A program made the position numbers and the translations under genes. Below are positions 17,971 through 26,850 of a stretch of DNA of 64,000 nucleotides, piece after piece; position 1 is the stretch's first letter, and each line of letters opens with the position of its first letter. The stretch covers positions 124,001 to 188,000 of the forward strand of contig NZ_JAHEVJ010000002.1 of assembly GCF_018599245.1 (NCBI RefSeq). The letters are read 5' to 3'. The notes beneath the pieces are model-generated. The model saw only the letters and a program-made list of their open reading frames with translations, was not told the origin of the DNA and did not search any database. Origin of the DNA: Aliiroseovarius lamellibrachiae (GTDB lineage: Bacteria; Pseudomonadota; Alphaproteobacteria; Rhodobacterales; Rhodobacteraceae).

Positions 17971-18186
17971 TCACCCTTCAATCGCAATATTATTATCCCG
18001 CAGGATCACTTGCGCATCGGCAAGGTCCTGATCACGGACCATAACGCGACGAGGTAAAATTCCTATTGATCCCTCTAAGGCACTCATATGGACGTCCATA
18101 ACAAATAGGGCTATACCCTCGCCCTCAAGAAGGGCTGTTACATAGGGGATCACGGTGGGGTCTGTTGTGCGAATAAGCTCTTTCAT
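17971..18186 (-). CDS. DUF2007 domain protein
   Basis: This 71-residue protein matches DUF2007 (putative signal-transducing protein) from MKELIRTTDPTVIPYVTALLEGEGIALFVMD to the C-terminal RVMVRDQDLADAQVIL. The start ATG at 18186 is chosen because the family begins with M(K/R)EL. The gene is immediately before the tRNA methyltransferase, likely in one transcript, and divergent from the polyprenyl synthase. Its role is unknown. Confidence 0.85.
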   Translation of the reverse strand: MKELIRTTDPTVIPYVTALLEGEGIALFVMDVHMSALEGSIGILPRRVMVRDQDLADAQVILRDNNIAIEG

Positions 18187-18245
18187 ACTCAAAGACTTAA
18201 GGGCAACCCTATGGGTTTGTCGAGCCATGTGACGGGATCGTGAGC

Positions 18246-19241
18246 ATGATGAAAGATGCAAGTTACAAGCCGCATGAGCGTTTGGCGGCCACTTTGGACC
18301 AAGAATTAACGGCTGTTAACGCCTTGATTCGCGACCGGATGGCGTCAAAACACGCCCCGCGTATCCCAGAAGTGACCGCGCATCTGGTTGAGGCGGGCGG
18401 AAAACGTCTGCGTCCGATGCTGACCTTGGCGGCGGCAAAGCTGTGTGGCTACGATGGACCCTATCATTTGCATCTGGCCGCCACGGTGGAGTTCATCCAC
18501 ACCGCAACGCTTTTGCATGACGATGTGGTGGATGAAAGCGCGCAACGCCGGGGCCGCCCCACCGCGAACCTGCTTTGGGACAATAAATCAAGCGTGCTGG
18601 TGGGGGATTACCTCTTCTCACGTTCCTTCCAACTGATGACCGAAACCGGGTCGCTGGATGTGTTGCGCATTCTGTCAAATGCATCAGCGACAATTGCCGA
18701 GGGCGAAGTGCTGCAACTGACCGCCGCACAGGATTTGACCACAACGGAAGACACCTATCTGCAAGTGGTGCGCGGCAAAACCGCGGCGCTGTTTTCTGCC
18801 GCCACCGAAGTCGGCGGAGTGATTGCCGGGGTGGATGAGCCACAGGTGAAAGCGCTTTACGATTACGGTGATGCGCTGGGCATCTCGTTCCAAATTGTCG
18901 ATGATCTCTTGGATTATTGGGGCGGGGACGCAACGGGCAAAAACATCGGTGATGATTTCCGCGAACGTAAACTGACCCTGCCGTTGATCAAAGCGGTGGC
19001 GCGCGGTGATGCCGATGAACGTGCCTTCTGGACCCGGACCATCGAGAAGGGGCAGCAAGAAGACGGCGATCTGGAACACGCGCTCGCGCTTCTGAACAAA
19101 CACGCCGCATTGGAAGACACCCGCATTGAAGCGCTGGCTTGGGCGGAAAAGGCGAAAACGGCGATGGCGGAGCTGCCCCAAGACCCGATCCGCGATATGC
19201 TGATTGATATTGCCGATTACGTGGTTGCACGGGTCAACTGA
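18246..19241 (+). CDS. Polyprenyl diphosphate synthase (octaprenyl/decaprenyl)
   Basis: This long-chain trans-prenyltransferase makes the ubiquinone side chain from IPP and an allylic diphosphate. Both aspartate-rich motifs are present: LLHDDVVDES near residue 90 and QIVDDLLDYWGG near 220. The conserved GGKRLRP (near 50) and GDYLFSR are also seen. Alphaproteobacteria normally use Q10, so the decaprenyl form is the likelier product, but the length cannot be read from sequence. The first start is a GTG at 18240; ATGs at 18246 and 18249 lie closer to ideal spacing from GGGA. Total length is about 331. Confidence 0.93.
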   Translation: MMKDASYKPHERLAATLDQELTAVNALIRDRMASKHAPRIPEVTAHLVEAGGKRLRPMLTLAAAKLCGYDGPYHLHLAATVEFIHTATLLHDDVVDESAQRRGRPTANLLWDNKSSVLVGDYLFSRSFQLMTETGSLDVLRILSNASATIAEGEVLQLTAAQDLTTTEDTYLQVVRGKTAALFSAATEVGGVIAGVDEPQVKALYDYGDALGISFQIVDDLLDYWGGDATGKNIGDDFRERKLTLPLIKAVARGDADERAFWTRTIEKGQQEDGDLEHALALLNKHAALEDTRIEALAWAEKAKTAMAELPQDPIRDMLIDIADYVVARVN

Positions 19242-19265
19242 TCCTTTTGCATGGCAGAGGTCGGG

Positions 19266-19299
19266 TGCCTCCGGCGGGGATATTTGAAACAAGAAAAAA
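19266..19299 (-). repeat. Dispersed intergenic repeat, copy C (short form)
   Basis: On the minus strand it reads TTTTTCTTG-TTTC-AAATATCCCCGCCGGAGGCA. It shares the TTTTTCTTG...AAATATCCC core with copies A, B, D and F, but carries a GCCGGAGGC arm as copy E does. It lies 24 bp after the polyprenyl synthase gene. Confidence 0.6.
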
Positions 19300-19392
19300 G
19301 CCGCAACGGTTTGTTAACCATTCATGCCCAACATGGCAGCGCGGTACAGGCGGGGACGCCGATGACCGCACAAGGAAAAAGCTTAGGCTTTG

Positions 19393-19419
19393 AAAAGAGA
19401 GGGTGCTCCCCTCTCTTTT
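19393..19419. terminator. Bidirectional intrinsic terminator
   Basis: AAAAGAGAGGG-TGCTC-CCCTCTCTTTT is a perfect 11-bp stem with T runs on either strand. It lies between the convergent polyprenyl synthase and ispE genes. It is followed directly by repeat copy D. Confidence 0.8.
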
Positions 19420-19473
19420 TTCTTGTCACAAATATCCCGGGGTGAGGCCGTTCGGCCGAGGGGCAGCGCCCCT
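19416..19473 (+). repeat. Dispersed intergenic repeat, copy D
   Basis: TTTTTTCTTG-TCAC-AAATATCCC-GGGGTGAG is followed by the hairpin GGCCG-TT-CGGCC and then AGGGGC-AGC-GCCCCT. It closely resembles copies A, B and F and partly overlaps the 3' side of the terminator hairpin. Confidence 0.75.
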
Positions 19474-19520
19474 AAAGTAACTTGGCTTACCTTCCCCCCA
19501 ACAAAGGGGGGACAGTTCCT

Positions 19521-20363
19521 TTATGAAAAATGGCAGGGTACAACCCACCAATCCGGCTGACAGTTCTGAAGAGCAGCGGCGGCCTTTTTGGCCTCGTCTT
19601 GTGTCTCAAACAGGGCAAAACATGTGGCACCAGAGCCAGACATACGTGTCAGTTTAGCAGCAGGCAGGGCGCGCAAACTTTGAAGTGTATTGGCGATCTC
19701 AGGGGCACAGGCGATGGCTGGGGCCTCCAGATCATTGCGTTGTGTCGCCAGCCATTCGATCAGCGCTTTGGTGGTTTTCCAACGCGGCAATTTCTTTGGC
19801 ATGGGGGCGTTGGCTTTGTCCGTCAGCGCATTGAACACATCCGGCGTGGGCACATCTACACCGGGGTTGGCAAGCACTGCAAAAAGTGGTGGCAAGTCTG
19901 CGACGTGGTCAACCGTTTCGCCAATGCCGCGCATCCGGGCAGCCTGTCGCATCAGGCACACCCTTACGTCCGCCCCAAGCTCACTTACGTCAGGCAGGCG
20001 ACTGTCCTCGGAAAGCTCTGCAAGGGCCAGCAGCGTGGCGGCCGCATCAGAGCTGCCCCCGCCGATACCCGCCGCGTTTGGCAGGTGTTTGGACAGGGTG
20101 ATGTGAACCGGCAGGCCGAACAGATCAGCCGCTTTGCACACCAGGTTTGATCCGTCGGTCGGCACGCCGGCCGCTTTGGGACCGGTCACATCCAGTTTAT
20201 TGGCCGCGGCCAAGCGCACCGAAATGCGATCGCCCACATCCGCAAACACCACCAGACTGTCCAGCAGGTGAAAACCATCGTTGCGCTGGCCTGTGACATG
20301 CAGGGTCAGGTTGATTTTGGCGGGGGCAAAGACCTTGGCGATCTTCAGCGCGGACAATTCCAT
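19521..20363 (-). CDS. ispE: 4-diphosphocytidyl-2-C-methyl-D-erythritol kinase
   Basis: IspE phosphorylates CDP-ME in the non-mevalonate isoprenoid pathway. The 280-residue GHMP kinase has the N-terminal APAKINLTLHVTG motif, the ATP-binding PNAAGIGGGSSDAA (about 94-107) and the C-terminal MSGSGATCFALF. The start ATG at 20363 is only 3 bp after the stop of the upstream TPR gene, so the two form an operon. It shares a pathway with the nearby polyprenyl synthase. Confidence 0.95.
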   Translation of the reverse strand: MELSALKIAKVFAPAKINLTLHVTGQRNDGFHLLDSLVVFADVGDRISVRLAAANKLDVTGPKAAGVPTDGSNLVCKAADLFGLPVHITLSKHLPNAAGIGGGSSDAAATLLALAELSEDSRLPDVSELGADVRVCLMRQAARMRGIGETVDHVADLPPLFAVLANPGVDVPTPDVFNALTDKANAPMPKKLPRWKTTKALIEWLATQRNDLEAPAIACAPEIANTLQSLRALPAAKLTRMSGSGATCFALFETQDEAKKAAAALQNCQPDWWVVPCHFS

Positions 20364-20366
20364 CGG

Positions 20367-22094
20367 TTACTCGGGTGCCTTTTCTGTGGCCTTTAGGGGC
20401 GCATCGCCATCTTCTTTCAGCACTTGATCCAGACCTATTTCCAGTTTGCGGCGGATGCGGTCGGGGTTCAATTCTTCCAGATCGGTGTCTTCGGTCACAA
20501 AGCTGAGCGCGCGTTTCCACTGAAACTCTGCCTCGCGCGTGCGCCCGACGGCCCAAAAGGTATCGCCAAGGTGATCATTAAGGATCGGATCTGTGGGCAA
20601 AAGCTCTACCGCGCGTTCCATTTGCACCACGGCCTCTGAGTAACGGCCAAGGCGGTAATAGACCCAGCCCAGGCTGTCGGTGATATAGCCGCTGTCAGGG
20701 CGAGCGGCGACGGCGCGTTCGATCATATCCAGCGCTTCATTCAGGCTTTCATTGCGCTCGACCAAAGAATATCCAAGGTAATTCAGCACGTTGGACTGTT
20801 CGGGGTTCAGCGCTAGCGCCTTGCGGAAATCGGCTTCGGCGCCGGGCCAGTCATCCAGCTTGCTCAGGGTGATGGCCCGCTGAAAATAGACGCGCCATTG
20901 GGCGGGGGTTTCCCCCTGAAACAGTGCAACCGCCTGATCAAATGCGATGCGTGCCTCTTCCTGCCGGTCCTGACGCGACAGAAACTCACCAAGCAGGGTG
21001 GGGACGCGTGCGCGGGTCGGGAATTGCCCGGTTAGGGTGCGCAGCTCGCCAATCGCCTCATCCACACGGCCGGAATTGTTCAGCGCCAAAGCGCGCCCTA
21101 ATGCGGCCTGTAAATAGACCGGGCTGTTTTGTGGGATCCGGGAATAGGCGGCGACGGCCAGATTGTAATGCGCCATATCTTCGTGCATTTGCGCCGAAAG
21201 GATTGTGGCGGCATGGAGTTCGGGTCCGAGGTGTTCGGCGATCCGGCTATAGATCAGCACAGTGTCGGGGGCGGCATCCGGGGCGAGGTTTTCTGCGATC
21301 ATATAAAACAGTTCTGCTGTCCCATCGCGCGCGCCGGTAATGGCGGTATAGGGCAGGGGTGTTTCGGTCTTCAACTGATCCATAATGGCGGTCAGTTCCT
21401 CATCCATCACCCCCCCGGCGGCCTCGTCAATCAGGGTGATGGCATCGTCAAACTGTTCCAGCTGGCTTAGGATTTGCGCATAGGCGATGACCCCGCGTCG
21501 GTTCAAACGAAACTCTGACAATTGGCTGCCCAAAAGATCAGCGGCGGTTTCATAATCCCCCACATGGGCGGTGGCGAGCGCCTTTTGAAATAGGGCGAAC
21601 CCCTTGGCGCTTTCGTCTTTTGCGAGGGTGTCGTAAATCTCTAGCGCTTGTGACATCTGCCCGCGGCCAATCTCGATCCAGGCGCGCAACATGTCGGCCA
21701 TAAGGGGGCCAACCGGCACGCCACTTTCGAGCACAGCAAGGGCAACATCCCAATCCTCGCGCCCCAGTGCATCGCCCAAAAGAACCAGCCGTGCGACGCG
21801 GTTTTCCTCATTCAAGGCCTGGAGGCGGCGGGCATAGGGCGTGGCTTTGTCCAGCGGGTTCAGCACCAGTTGGGCAATGGTCACGCCTTCAAGAATGTCT
21901 TCGTTTTCCGGGTTTTCCGCGATGGCGCGCGCGCCGTATTCGGCGGTTGCAACAAAGTCGCCTTGAAAGTCTGCTGACCGGGCGGCGAGATATGACCCAA
22001 ACGCACCTTCGCCAAATGCAGGGGCGATGAGGGGGCTGGTGAAAAGCGTCGTGGCGGTCAGCGCCATGGTAAGAGTGGCGCGGAAAAATGGCAT
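20367..22094 (-). CDS. Exported tetratricopeptide-repeat protein
   Basis: This 575-residue protein has an N-terminal signal segment (about 1-29, FFRATLTMALTATTLFTSPLIAPAFG) and many TPR helices. The clearest repeats are at about residues 410-540, such as NYLGYSLVERNESLNEALDMIERAV and DSLGWVYYRLGRYSEAVVQMERAV. TPR proteins act as scaffolds; no enzyme domain is seen. The ATG at 22094 is chosen over a TTG at 22103. The gene runs directly into ispE, an arrangement common in the family, though the functional link is unclear. Confidence 0.88.
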   Translation of the reverse strand: MPFFRATLTMALTATTLFTSPLIAPAFGEGAFGSYLAARSADFQGDFVATAEYGARAIAENPENEDILEGVTIAQLVLNPLDKATPYARRLQALNEENRVARLVLLGDALGREDWDVALAVLESGVPVGPLMADMLRAWIEIGRGQMSQALEIYDTLAKDESAKGFALFQKALATAHVGDYETAADLLGSQLSEFRLNRRGVIAYAQILSQLEQFDDAITLIDEAAGGVMDEELTAIMDQLKTETPLPYTAITGARDGTAELFYMIAENLAPDAAPDTVLIYSRIAEHLGPELHAATILSAQMHEDMAHYNLAVAAYSRIPQNSPVYLQAALGRALALNNSGRVDEAIGELRTLTGQFPTRARVPTLLGEFLSRQDRQEEARIAFDQAVALFQGETPAQWRVYFQRAITLSKLDDWPGAEADFRKALALNPEQSNVLNYLGYSLVERNESLNEALDMIERAVAARPDSGYITDSLGWVYYRLGRYSEAVVQMERAVELLPTDPILNDHLGDTFWAVGRTREAEFQWKRALSFVTEDTDLEELNPDRIRRKLEIGLDQVLKEDGDAPLKATEKAPE

Positions 22095-22157
22095 GACGGG
22101 CAAAGCTCTCTCAGTTGCAGGGTCGCGGTTGCTGTGAACTTAATCCCCTCGCGGGGC

Positions 22158-22191
22158 AAAAACAATGAGGGGCCGCACCTGCAGCCCCTCA
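22158..22191 (-). terminator. Intrinsic terminator after the ETF dehydrogenase gene
   Basis: On the minus strand TGAGGGGC (22191-22184), a 10-nt loop, GCCCCTCA (22173-22166) and TTGTTTTT form a classic terminator 58 bp after the stop of the ETF dehydrogenase gene. Confidence 0.8.
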
Positions 22192-22248
22192 CAAAGTATC
22201 AATTTTTCGCCGATTGGGCCGAATATGGCCGGAAACGCCCGGCCCGAT

Positions 22249-23901
22249 TTACATGTTCGGGTAATTCGGCCCGTCACCGCCTTGTGGCACGGTCCATGTG
22301 ATGTTTTGCGACGGGTCTTTGATGTCGCAAGTTTTGCAATGCACACAGTTTTGGAAGTTGATGACAAAGCGCGGGTCTTTGCCGGCCTCTTCCACCACTT
22401 CGTATACGCCCGCTGGGCAATAACGCTGTGCTGGCTCTGCAAATTGCGGAAGGTTGACCGAGATGGGGATGTCCGGATCGGTCAATTTCAGGTGGCAGGG
22501 CTGGCTTTCCTCGTGGTTTGTGGCCGCAAAGCTGACGTTGGTCAGGCGGTCAAACGACAGGGTTCCATCGGGCTTAGGATACTCCAGCACCGGGTAATCC
22601 GCCGCTTTGCCGGTCGCCTCGGCGTCGTTTTTGCCGTGTTTTACGGTGCCAAACAGCGACACGCCAAACAGCGTGTTGGTCCACATGTCCAACCCACCCA
22701 GCATCAATGATGCGGTCAGGCCGAACTTCGACCACAGGGGTTTCACGTTGCGCACCTTTTTCAGGTCTTTGGCGACCACACCGTTGCGCAGTTCGACCTC
22801 GTAATCTGACAGCTCATCGCCCGAACGCTCGGCCGCAATGGCTTTCGCCGCCGCTTCCGCTGCTGCCATGCCGGAATACATCGCATTGTGGTTGCCCTTG
22901 ATGCGCGGCACATTCACCAGCCCCACGGAACAGCCCAACAGCGCCCCACCGGGGAAAGAGGCTTTTGGCATCGACTGATAGCCGCCCTCGGAAATGGCGC
23001 GCGCGCCGTAAGCGACCCGTTTGCCGCCTTCCAAGAGCTTGGCGATCTCTGGGTGATGCTTGAAACGCTGGAATTCCATATAGGGGTACAGATGCGGGTT
23101 TTTATAGTTCAGGTGAACCACAAAGCCGACAAACACTTGATTGTTCTCAAGGTGATAGATGAAGGATCCACCACCCGCGTTTGACCCCAAAGGCCAGCCC
23201 ATCGTGTGGGTCACGGTGCCTTCGGAATGCTTGTCTGGGTCAATTTCCCAGATCTCTTTCATGCCAATGCCAAATTTCTGCACGTCACGGCCCGCTTGCA
23301 GGTCGTATTTGGCGATGATTTCTTTGGCCAAGGATCCGCGCACCCCTTCGGAGATGAACACATATTTGCCGTGCAGCTCCATGCCCGGTTCGGTGTTCGG
23401 GCCATAAGTTCCGTCTTGTTCAAGACCAAACACGCCGGCCACAACGCCTTTGACTTCGCCGTTTTCGCCGTACACCAGTTCTGATGCGGCCATGCCGGGG
23501 AAAATCTCAACGCCCAGCTCTTCGGCTTGTTCGGCCATCCAGCGGCACACATTCGCCATTGAGACGATGTAATTGCCGTGGTTGTTCATCAAGGGTGGCA
23601 TTGGAAAGTTTGGAATGCGCAGATGACCCGCGGGGCCAAGCACCAAAAAGTTGTCTTTCTTGACGGGCGTGTTTAACGGCGCGCCTTTTTCTTTCCAATC
23701 CGGGATCAGCTTGTCCAAGGCGCAAGGGTCCAGCACAGCACCCGACAGGATGTGCGCGCCCACTTCTGAGCCTTTTTCCAACACCACAACCTCAAGGTCG
23801 GCGTTTATCTGTTTCAAACGGATGGCTGCTGACAGGCCTGCGGGGCCTGCGCCCACGATGACCACATCGTATTCCATGCTTTCGCGTTCAATCTCGCTCA
23901 T
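22249..23901 (-). CDS. Electron transfer flavoprotein-ubiquinone oxidoreductase
   Basis: ETF-QO passes electrons from electron transfer flavoprotein (fatty-acid and amino-acid oxidation) to ubiquinone at the inner membrane. The 550 residues show an FAD-binding GAGPAG (17-22), the GG motif region, and a C-terminal [4Fe-4S] segment with Cys in RYCPAGVYE and NCVHCKTCDIKDPSQNI. The length matches the family. The start ATG at 23901 is chosen because the FAD fold begins right after it. The gene ends in a strong terminator. A dyad CTCAAGCA/TGCTTGAG lies upstream. Confidence 0.96.
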   Translation of the reverse strand: MSEIERESMEYDVVIVGAGPAGLSAAIRLKQINADLEVVVLEKGSEVGAHILSGAVLDPCALDKLIPDWKEKGAPLNTPVKKDNFLVLGPAGHLRIPNFPMPPLMNNHGNYIVSMANVCRWMAEQAEELGVEIFPGMAASELVYGENGEVKGVVAGVFGLEQDGTYGPNTEPGMELHGKYVFISEGVRGSLAKEIIAKYDLQAGRDVQKFGIGMKEIWEIDPDKHSEGTVTHTMGWPLGSNAGGGSFIYHLENNQVFVGFVVHLNYKNPHLYPYMEFQRFKHHPEIAKLLEGGKRVAYGARAISEGGYQSMPKASFPGGALLGCSVGLVNVPRIKGNHNAMYSGMAAAEAAAKAIAAERSGDELSDYEVELRNGVVAKDLKKVRNVKPLWSKFGLTASLMLGGLDMWTNTLFGVSLFGTVKHGKNDAEATGKAADYPVLEYPKPDGTLSFDRLTNVSFAATNHEESQPCHLKLTDPDIPISVNLPQFAEPAQRYCPAGVYEVVEEAGKDPRFVINFQNCVHCKTCDIKDPSQNITWTVPQGGDGPNYPNM

Positions 23902-23947
23902 AATCTTTTCCCCGGATGGTCCGTTTCGCAAGATCGTTAGCCCGCCA

Positions 23948-23987
23948 CTCAAGCAGGGTCAATCACTACACGGCGTCATTGCTTGAG
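23948..23987. promoter_or_regulatory. Inverted repeat upstream of the ETF dehydrogenase gene
   Basis: CTCAAGCA (23948-23955) and TGCTTGAG (23980-23987) form a perfect 8-bp inverted repeat separated by 24 bp. It lies between the ETF dehydrogenase gene and the end of the upstream PAP2 gene. It could be a regulator site or a transcript hairpin. Confidence 0.3.
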
Positions 23988-24008
23988 AAAGCAAAACTTC
24001 TGGCGGTT

Positions 24009-25022
24009 TTAAGACAATGTTTGCGCTGTCACCGACTTGGACGATGCGGCGAGGTCTGAAACTTGGGGGGTCTCACTGCGCTTCTGCGCCCGGCGACGTA
24101 GGAATGCCCACAGGGTGGTGATCGCGAGAATCGAAAAATACCCGTCCACCGCGTAATGCCAGCCCTGATAAACCGACAGGAACTGATAGGTGCAGGCGAT
24201 CCCGATTGAGAGCGGCAGGAAATAGCGGTGCCGCTCAAAAAGATACAGCGAAAACACCGTGGCCATACCCACATGTACCGACGGAAAGGCCGAAATGCCC
24301 GACCCCACCTGTTGCGCGCCGCTTTCATATGCCACCCAAAGATGGTCAATCAAACGCCCGACCCCACTTGTGGTGATCTGTGCCTGCTCAAGCCCGCTCA
24401 CCAAGGCGGCAAAATATTCGCCGCCATAGAGCCGGTCAAAATAGACAGGCCCCGCCGAAAGAAAGCTGAGGGCAACCAGATTGCCCAGCCCGACCCATGT
24501 GAACATATAAAGCAGGATGAAACGCCTTGTGCGCGCGGCATCTGTGTCGAACATCGCAAGCAGAACCGGCAAATACATCGCAGGCAACAGCCAGGCATTA
24601 TAGTAGATGTTGATGACGTATTTGATCGGGATCCACGCGGTCAAACGATGGGTCAGCACCCAGGGATCCACGCCAAAATGCAATATATTGTCCATCTTCA
24701 CCATCAAAGGATCCGCCCAAAACGGTGTGATCATCGGCATGGTGGTCTTTAGAATCGTGAAATACGTGAAAAACGCAGTACAGATGAACGCGGACAGGAT
24801 CGTGTTCGACAGACGTTTAACCAATAGCTTGCGATCGACCACCAGTGCGAACATCAAAAAGATCGGCACCAACCACCACCCAATCGCCAAAAAACTGGAC
24901 AGCCCATGGGGGATCGTCGCCAGCATCTCGCTGATCAATGAAATCGGGTTGTCCCGAAACAGAAGTAAGACCACACTGCCGATCAGAATATAGATCAACG
25001 TGCCTAACGCAAATAATGGCAT
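24009..25022 (-). CDS. PAP2 superfamily phosphatase/transferase
   Basis: This 337-residue membrane protein has at least six hydrophobic segments. The PAP2 motif 2 is [11 protein letters not shown] and motif 3 is [14 protein letters not shown]; a canonical KxxxxxxRP motif 1 is not obvious. That pattern is seen in inositolphosphotransferase-like (AUR1-type) enzymes. It may act on lipid phosphates or transfer head groups. It is divergent from greA. A second PAP2-type gene occurs at 49574. Confidence 0.85.
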   Translation of the reverse strand: MPLFALGTLIYILIGSVVLLLFRDNPISLISEMLATIPHGLSSFLAIGWWLVPIFLMFALVVDRKLLVKRLSNTILSAFICTAFFTYFTILKTTMPMITPFWADPLMVKMDNILHFGVDPWVLTHRLTAWIPIKYVINIYYNAWLLPAMYLPVLLAMFDTDAARTRRFILLYMFTWVGLGNLVALSFLSAGPVYFDRLYGGEYFAALVSGLEQAQITTSGVGRLIDHLWVAYESGAQQVGSGISAFPSVHVGMATVFSLYLFERHRYFLPLSIGIACTYQFLSVYQGWHYAVDGYFSILAITTLWAFLRRRAQKRSETPQVSDLAASSKSVTAQTLS

Positions 25023-25143
25023 TGCAAACCGCTCGATTTTGCTTTTCTTTTATGTGCAATCTAGCGCCCAACCGGCGCTTTGCCTATACGTTTTTAAAAA
25101 GATCGCTTGGCGTCATGCCAGCACAACAGGACCACAGAGCTTT

Positions 25144-25614
25144 ATGGACAAGATACCGTTGACCCGCGCGGGCCACACCGCGCTCAGTGAAGAATTGAAA
25201 ACGCTCAAATCCATTGAGCGTCCCGCCATCATCGAGGCGATTGCCGTCGCCCGTGAATTGGGCGACCTGAAGGAAAACGCGGAATATCATTCGGCGCGTG
25301 AAAAACAGGGCTTTATCGAAGGGCGCATCAAAGAGTTGGAGGGCGTCTTGTCGCTCGCCGAGGTGATTGATCCGCGCAATATGTCCGGCACCGTCAAATT
25401 CTCGGCCACCGTCACTCTGGTCGATGAAGACACCGATGAAGAAAAGACCTATCAGATTGTGGGCGAACCGGAATCTGACCTCGAAAGTGGGAAACTCAAC
25501 ATCAAATCCCCCCTTGCGCGCGCTTTGATTGGCAAAGAAGAAGGCGATAGTGTTGAGGTGCGCACGCCCGGTGGAGAGCGCGCCTATGAGATTTTGAAGA
25601 TCGAATTTATCTGA
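25144..25614 (+). CDS. greA: Transcription elongation factor GreA
   Basis: GreA stimulates RNA cleavage by backtracked RNA polymerase. The 156 residues match the family: an N-terminal coiled coil with [23 protein letters not shown] (acidic tip residues in DLKENAEY) and a C-terminal FKBP-like domain ending [18 protein letters not shown]...ILKIEFI. The start ATG at 25144 fits the conserved M(D/E)KIPLT terminus; upstream in-frame Met codons extend into non-conserved sequence. Confidence 0.96.
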   Translation: MDKIPLTRAGHTALSEELKTLKSIERPAIIEAIAVARELGDLKENAEYHSAREKQGFIEGRIKELEGVLSLAEVIDPRNMSGTVKFSATVTLVDEDTDEEKTYQIVGEPESDLESGKLNIKSPLARALIGKEEGDSVEVRTPGGERAYEILKIEFI

Positions 25615-25678
25615 TCTCAGATGTGATGATGATGCGGGCCGGGGGGTTGGTCCAAAGGCAAGGGCCAAGGGTAAAAGC

Positions 25679-26752
25679 ATGCAAGCGAACCATCAGGACC
25701 AACAGCCAACACCAGGCACCTCTGTCGATACAGGCGCCCCGCGTCCCGTGCCAAATATGCCCGAGCCCCCCCAACAAGGAATCAGCAACGGTGAAAAAGT
25801 CGGCCTGATCCTGTCAGGTCTCTGGCTGTTTGCCTGTGCGGCGTTTTTTATCGTCTTGGGCGGCGGGGGCACCGCAGACAGCGATCCGTTGCGGTTCGTG
25901 ATGACAATGCTTGCGATCTTTATGCCCGTGGCCCTGATCTGGGTGGCGGTGGCCGCCATGCGGTCCGCCCGGATCATGCGCGATGAAAGCGCGCGCCTTC
26001 AGGCCGCCATCGACGGAATGCGCCAGACCTATTTGCAAGGGCAACAATCCGGCGCCGGCCACGCCCCGTCGCAGGTTGAAAAGAAACTGGATGAGATCGC
26101 GCAGGTCAGCAAAAAGACCGAAACGGCGCTGGCGACCTTTACCTCGATCCGTCCCGGCGGGGTGCAAACCGACCAGGCGGCAACGCCCGCGATGACGCCA
26201 AACCCGGATGCAGGGTCGACGCCCATGGCCGCCGATCAGGCCAGCCTCGCGCTGGGCACCCCGGTCGAAGATCTGGTACCACCCTTGTCGATCGAAGATT
26301 TCATCAAGGCGCTGCATTTCCCCGAAAATGAAAACGACGCAGACGGCTTTCGCGCCCTACGCCGCGCCTTGGCCGACCGTCAGGTGGCCGGGCTGGTGCA
26401 AGCCGCCCAGGACGTGCTGACCCTGATGTCGCAAGACGGGATTTACATGGATGACCTGCGCCCGGACCGCTCAAAACCCGAGGTGTGGCGCAAGTTTGCC
26501 GCCGGCGAACGTGGCCGTGCGGTGGCCCCGTTGGGCGGTGTGCGCGACCGGTCCTCGCTTGCGCTGACCGCCGGACGGATGCGCCAAGACCCGATTTTTC
26601 GCGACGCCGCCCACCATTTCCTTCGCAAGTTCGACCAGACCTTTTCCGGGTTTGAGAAGAACGCCTCTGACGCTGATATCGCCGAGCTGTCGGACACGCG
26701 AACCGCGCGCGCCTTTATGCTTTTGGGCCGGGTCACAGGCACGTTTGACTGA
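25679..26752 (+). CDS. Hypothetical membrane protein with two transmembrane helices
   Basis: This 357-residue protein has a Pro/Gln-rich start, two helices at about 43-62 and 75-95, then a helical region (RSARIMRDESARLQAAIDGMRQTYLQ) and a Pro/Ala linker. A conserved-looking C-terminal domain spans about 200-357 (SIEDFIKALHFPENENDADGFRALRRALADR). I know no function. It resembles conserved Rhodobacteraceae proteins found after greA. It lies 64 bp after greA and may be cotranscribed. Confidence 0.75.
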   Translation: MQANHQDQQPTPGTSVDTGAPRPVPNMPEPPQQGISNGEKVGLILSGLWLFACAAFFIVLGGGGTADSDPLRFVMTMLAIFMPVALIWVAVAAMRSARIMRDESARLQAAIDGMRQTYLQGQQSGAGHAPSQVEKKLDEIAQVSKKTETALATFTSIRPGGVQTDQAATPAMTPNPDAGSTPMAADQASLALGTPVEDLVPPLSIEDFIKALHFPENENDADGFRALRRALADRQVAGLVQAAQDVLTLMSQDGIYMDDLRPDRSKPEVWRKFAAGERGRAVAPLGGVRDRSSLALTAGRMRQDPIFRDAAHHFLRKFDQTFSGFEKNASDADIAELSDTRTARAFMLLGRVTGTFD

Positions 26753-26850
26753 GCTTTCCCAAGGCGCCCTCTGCGCTCTCATGACACTTCCCTTGCGGTG
26801 AAAAGCCGATAAACTGCGCGAAAGCATGGCGCAGGGAAGAGGGAATTCAT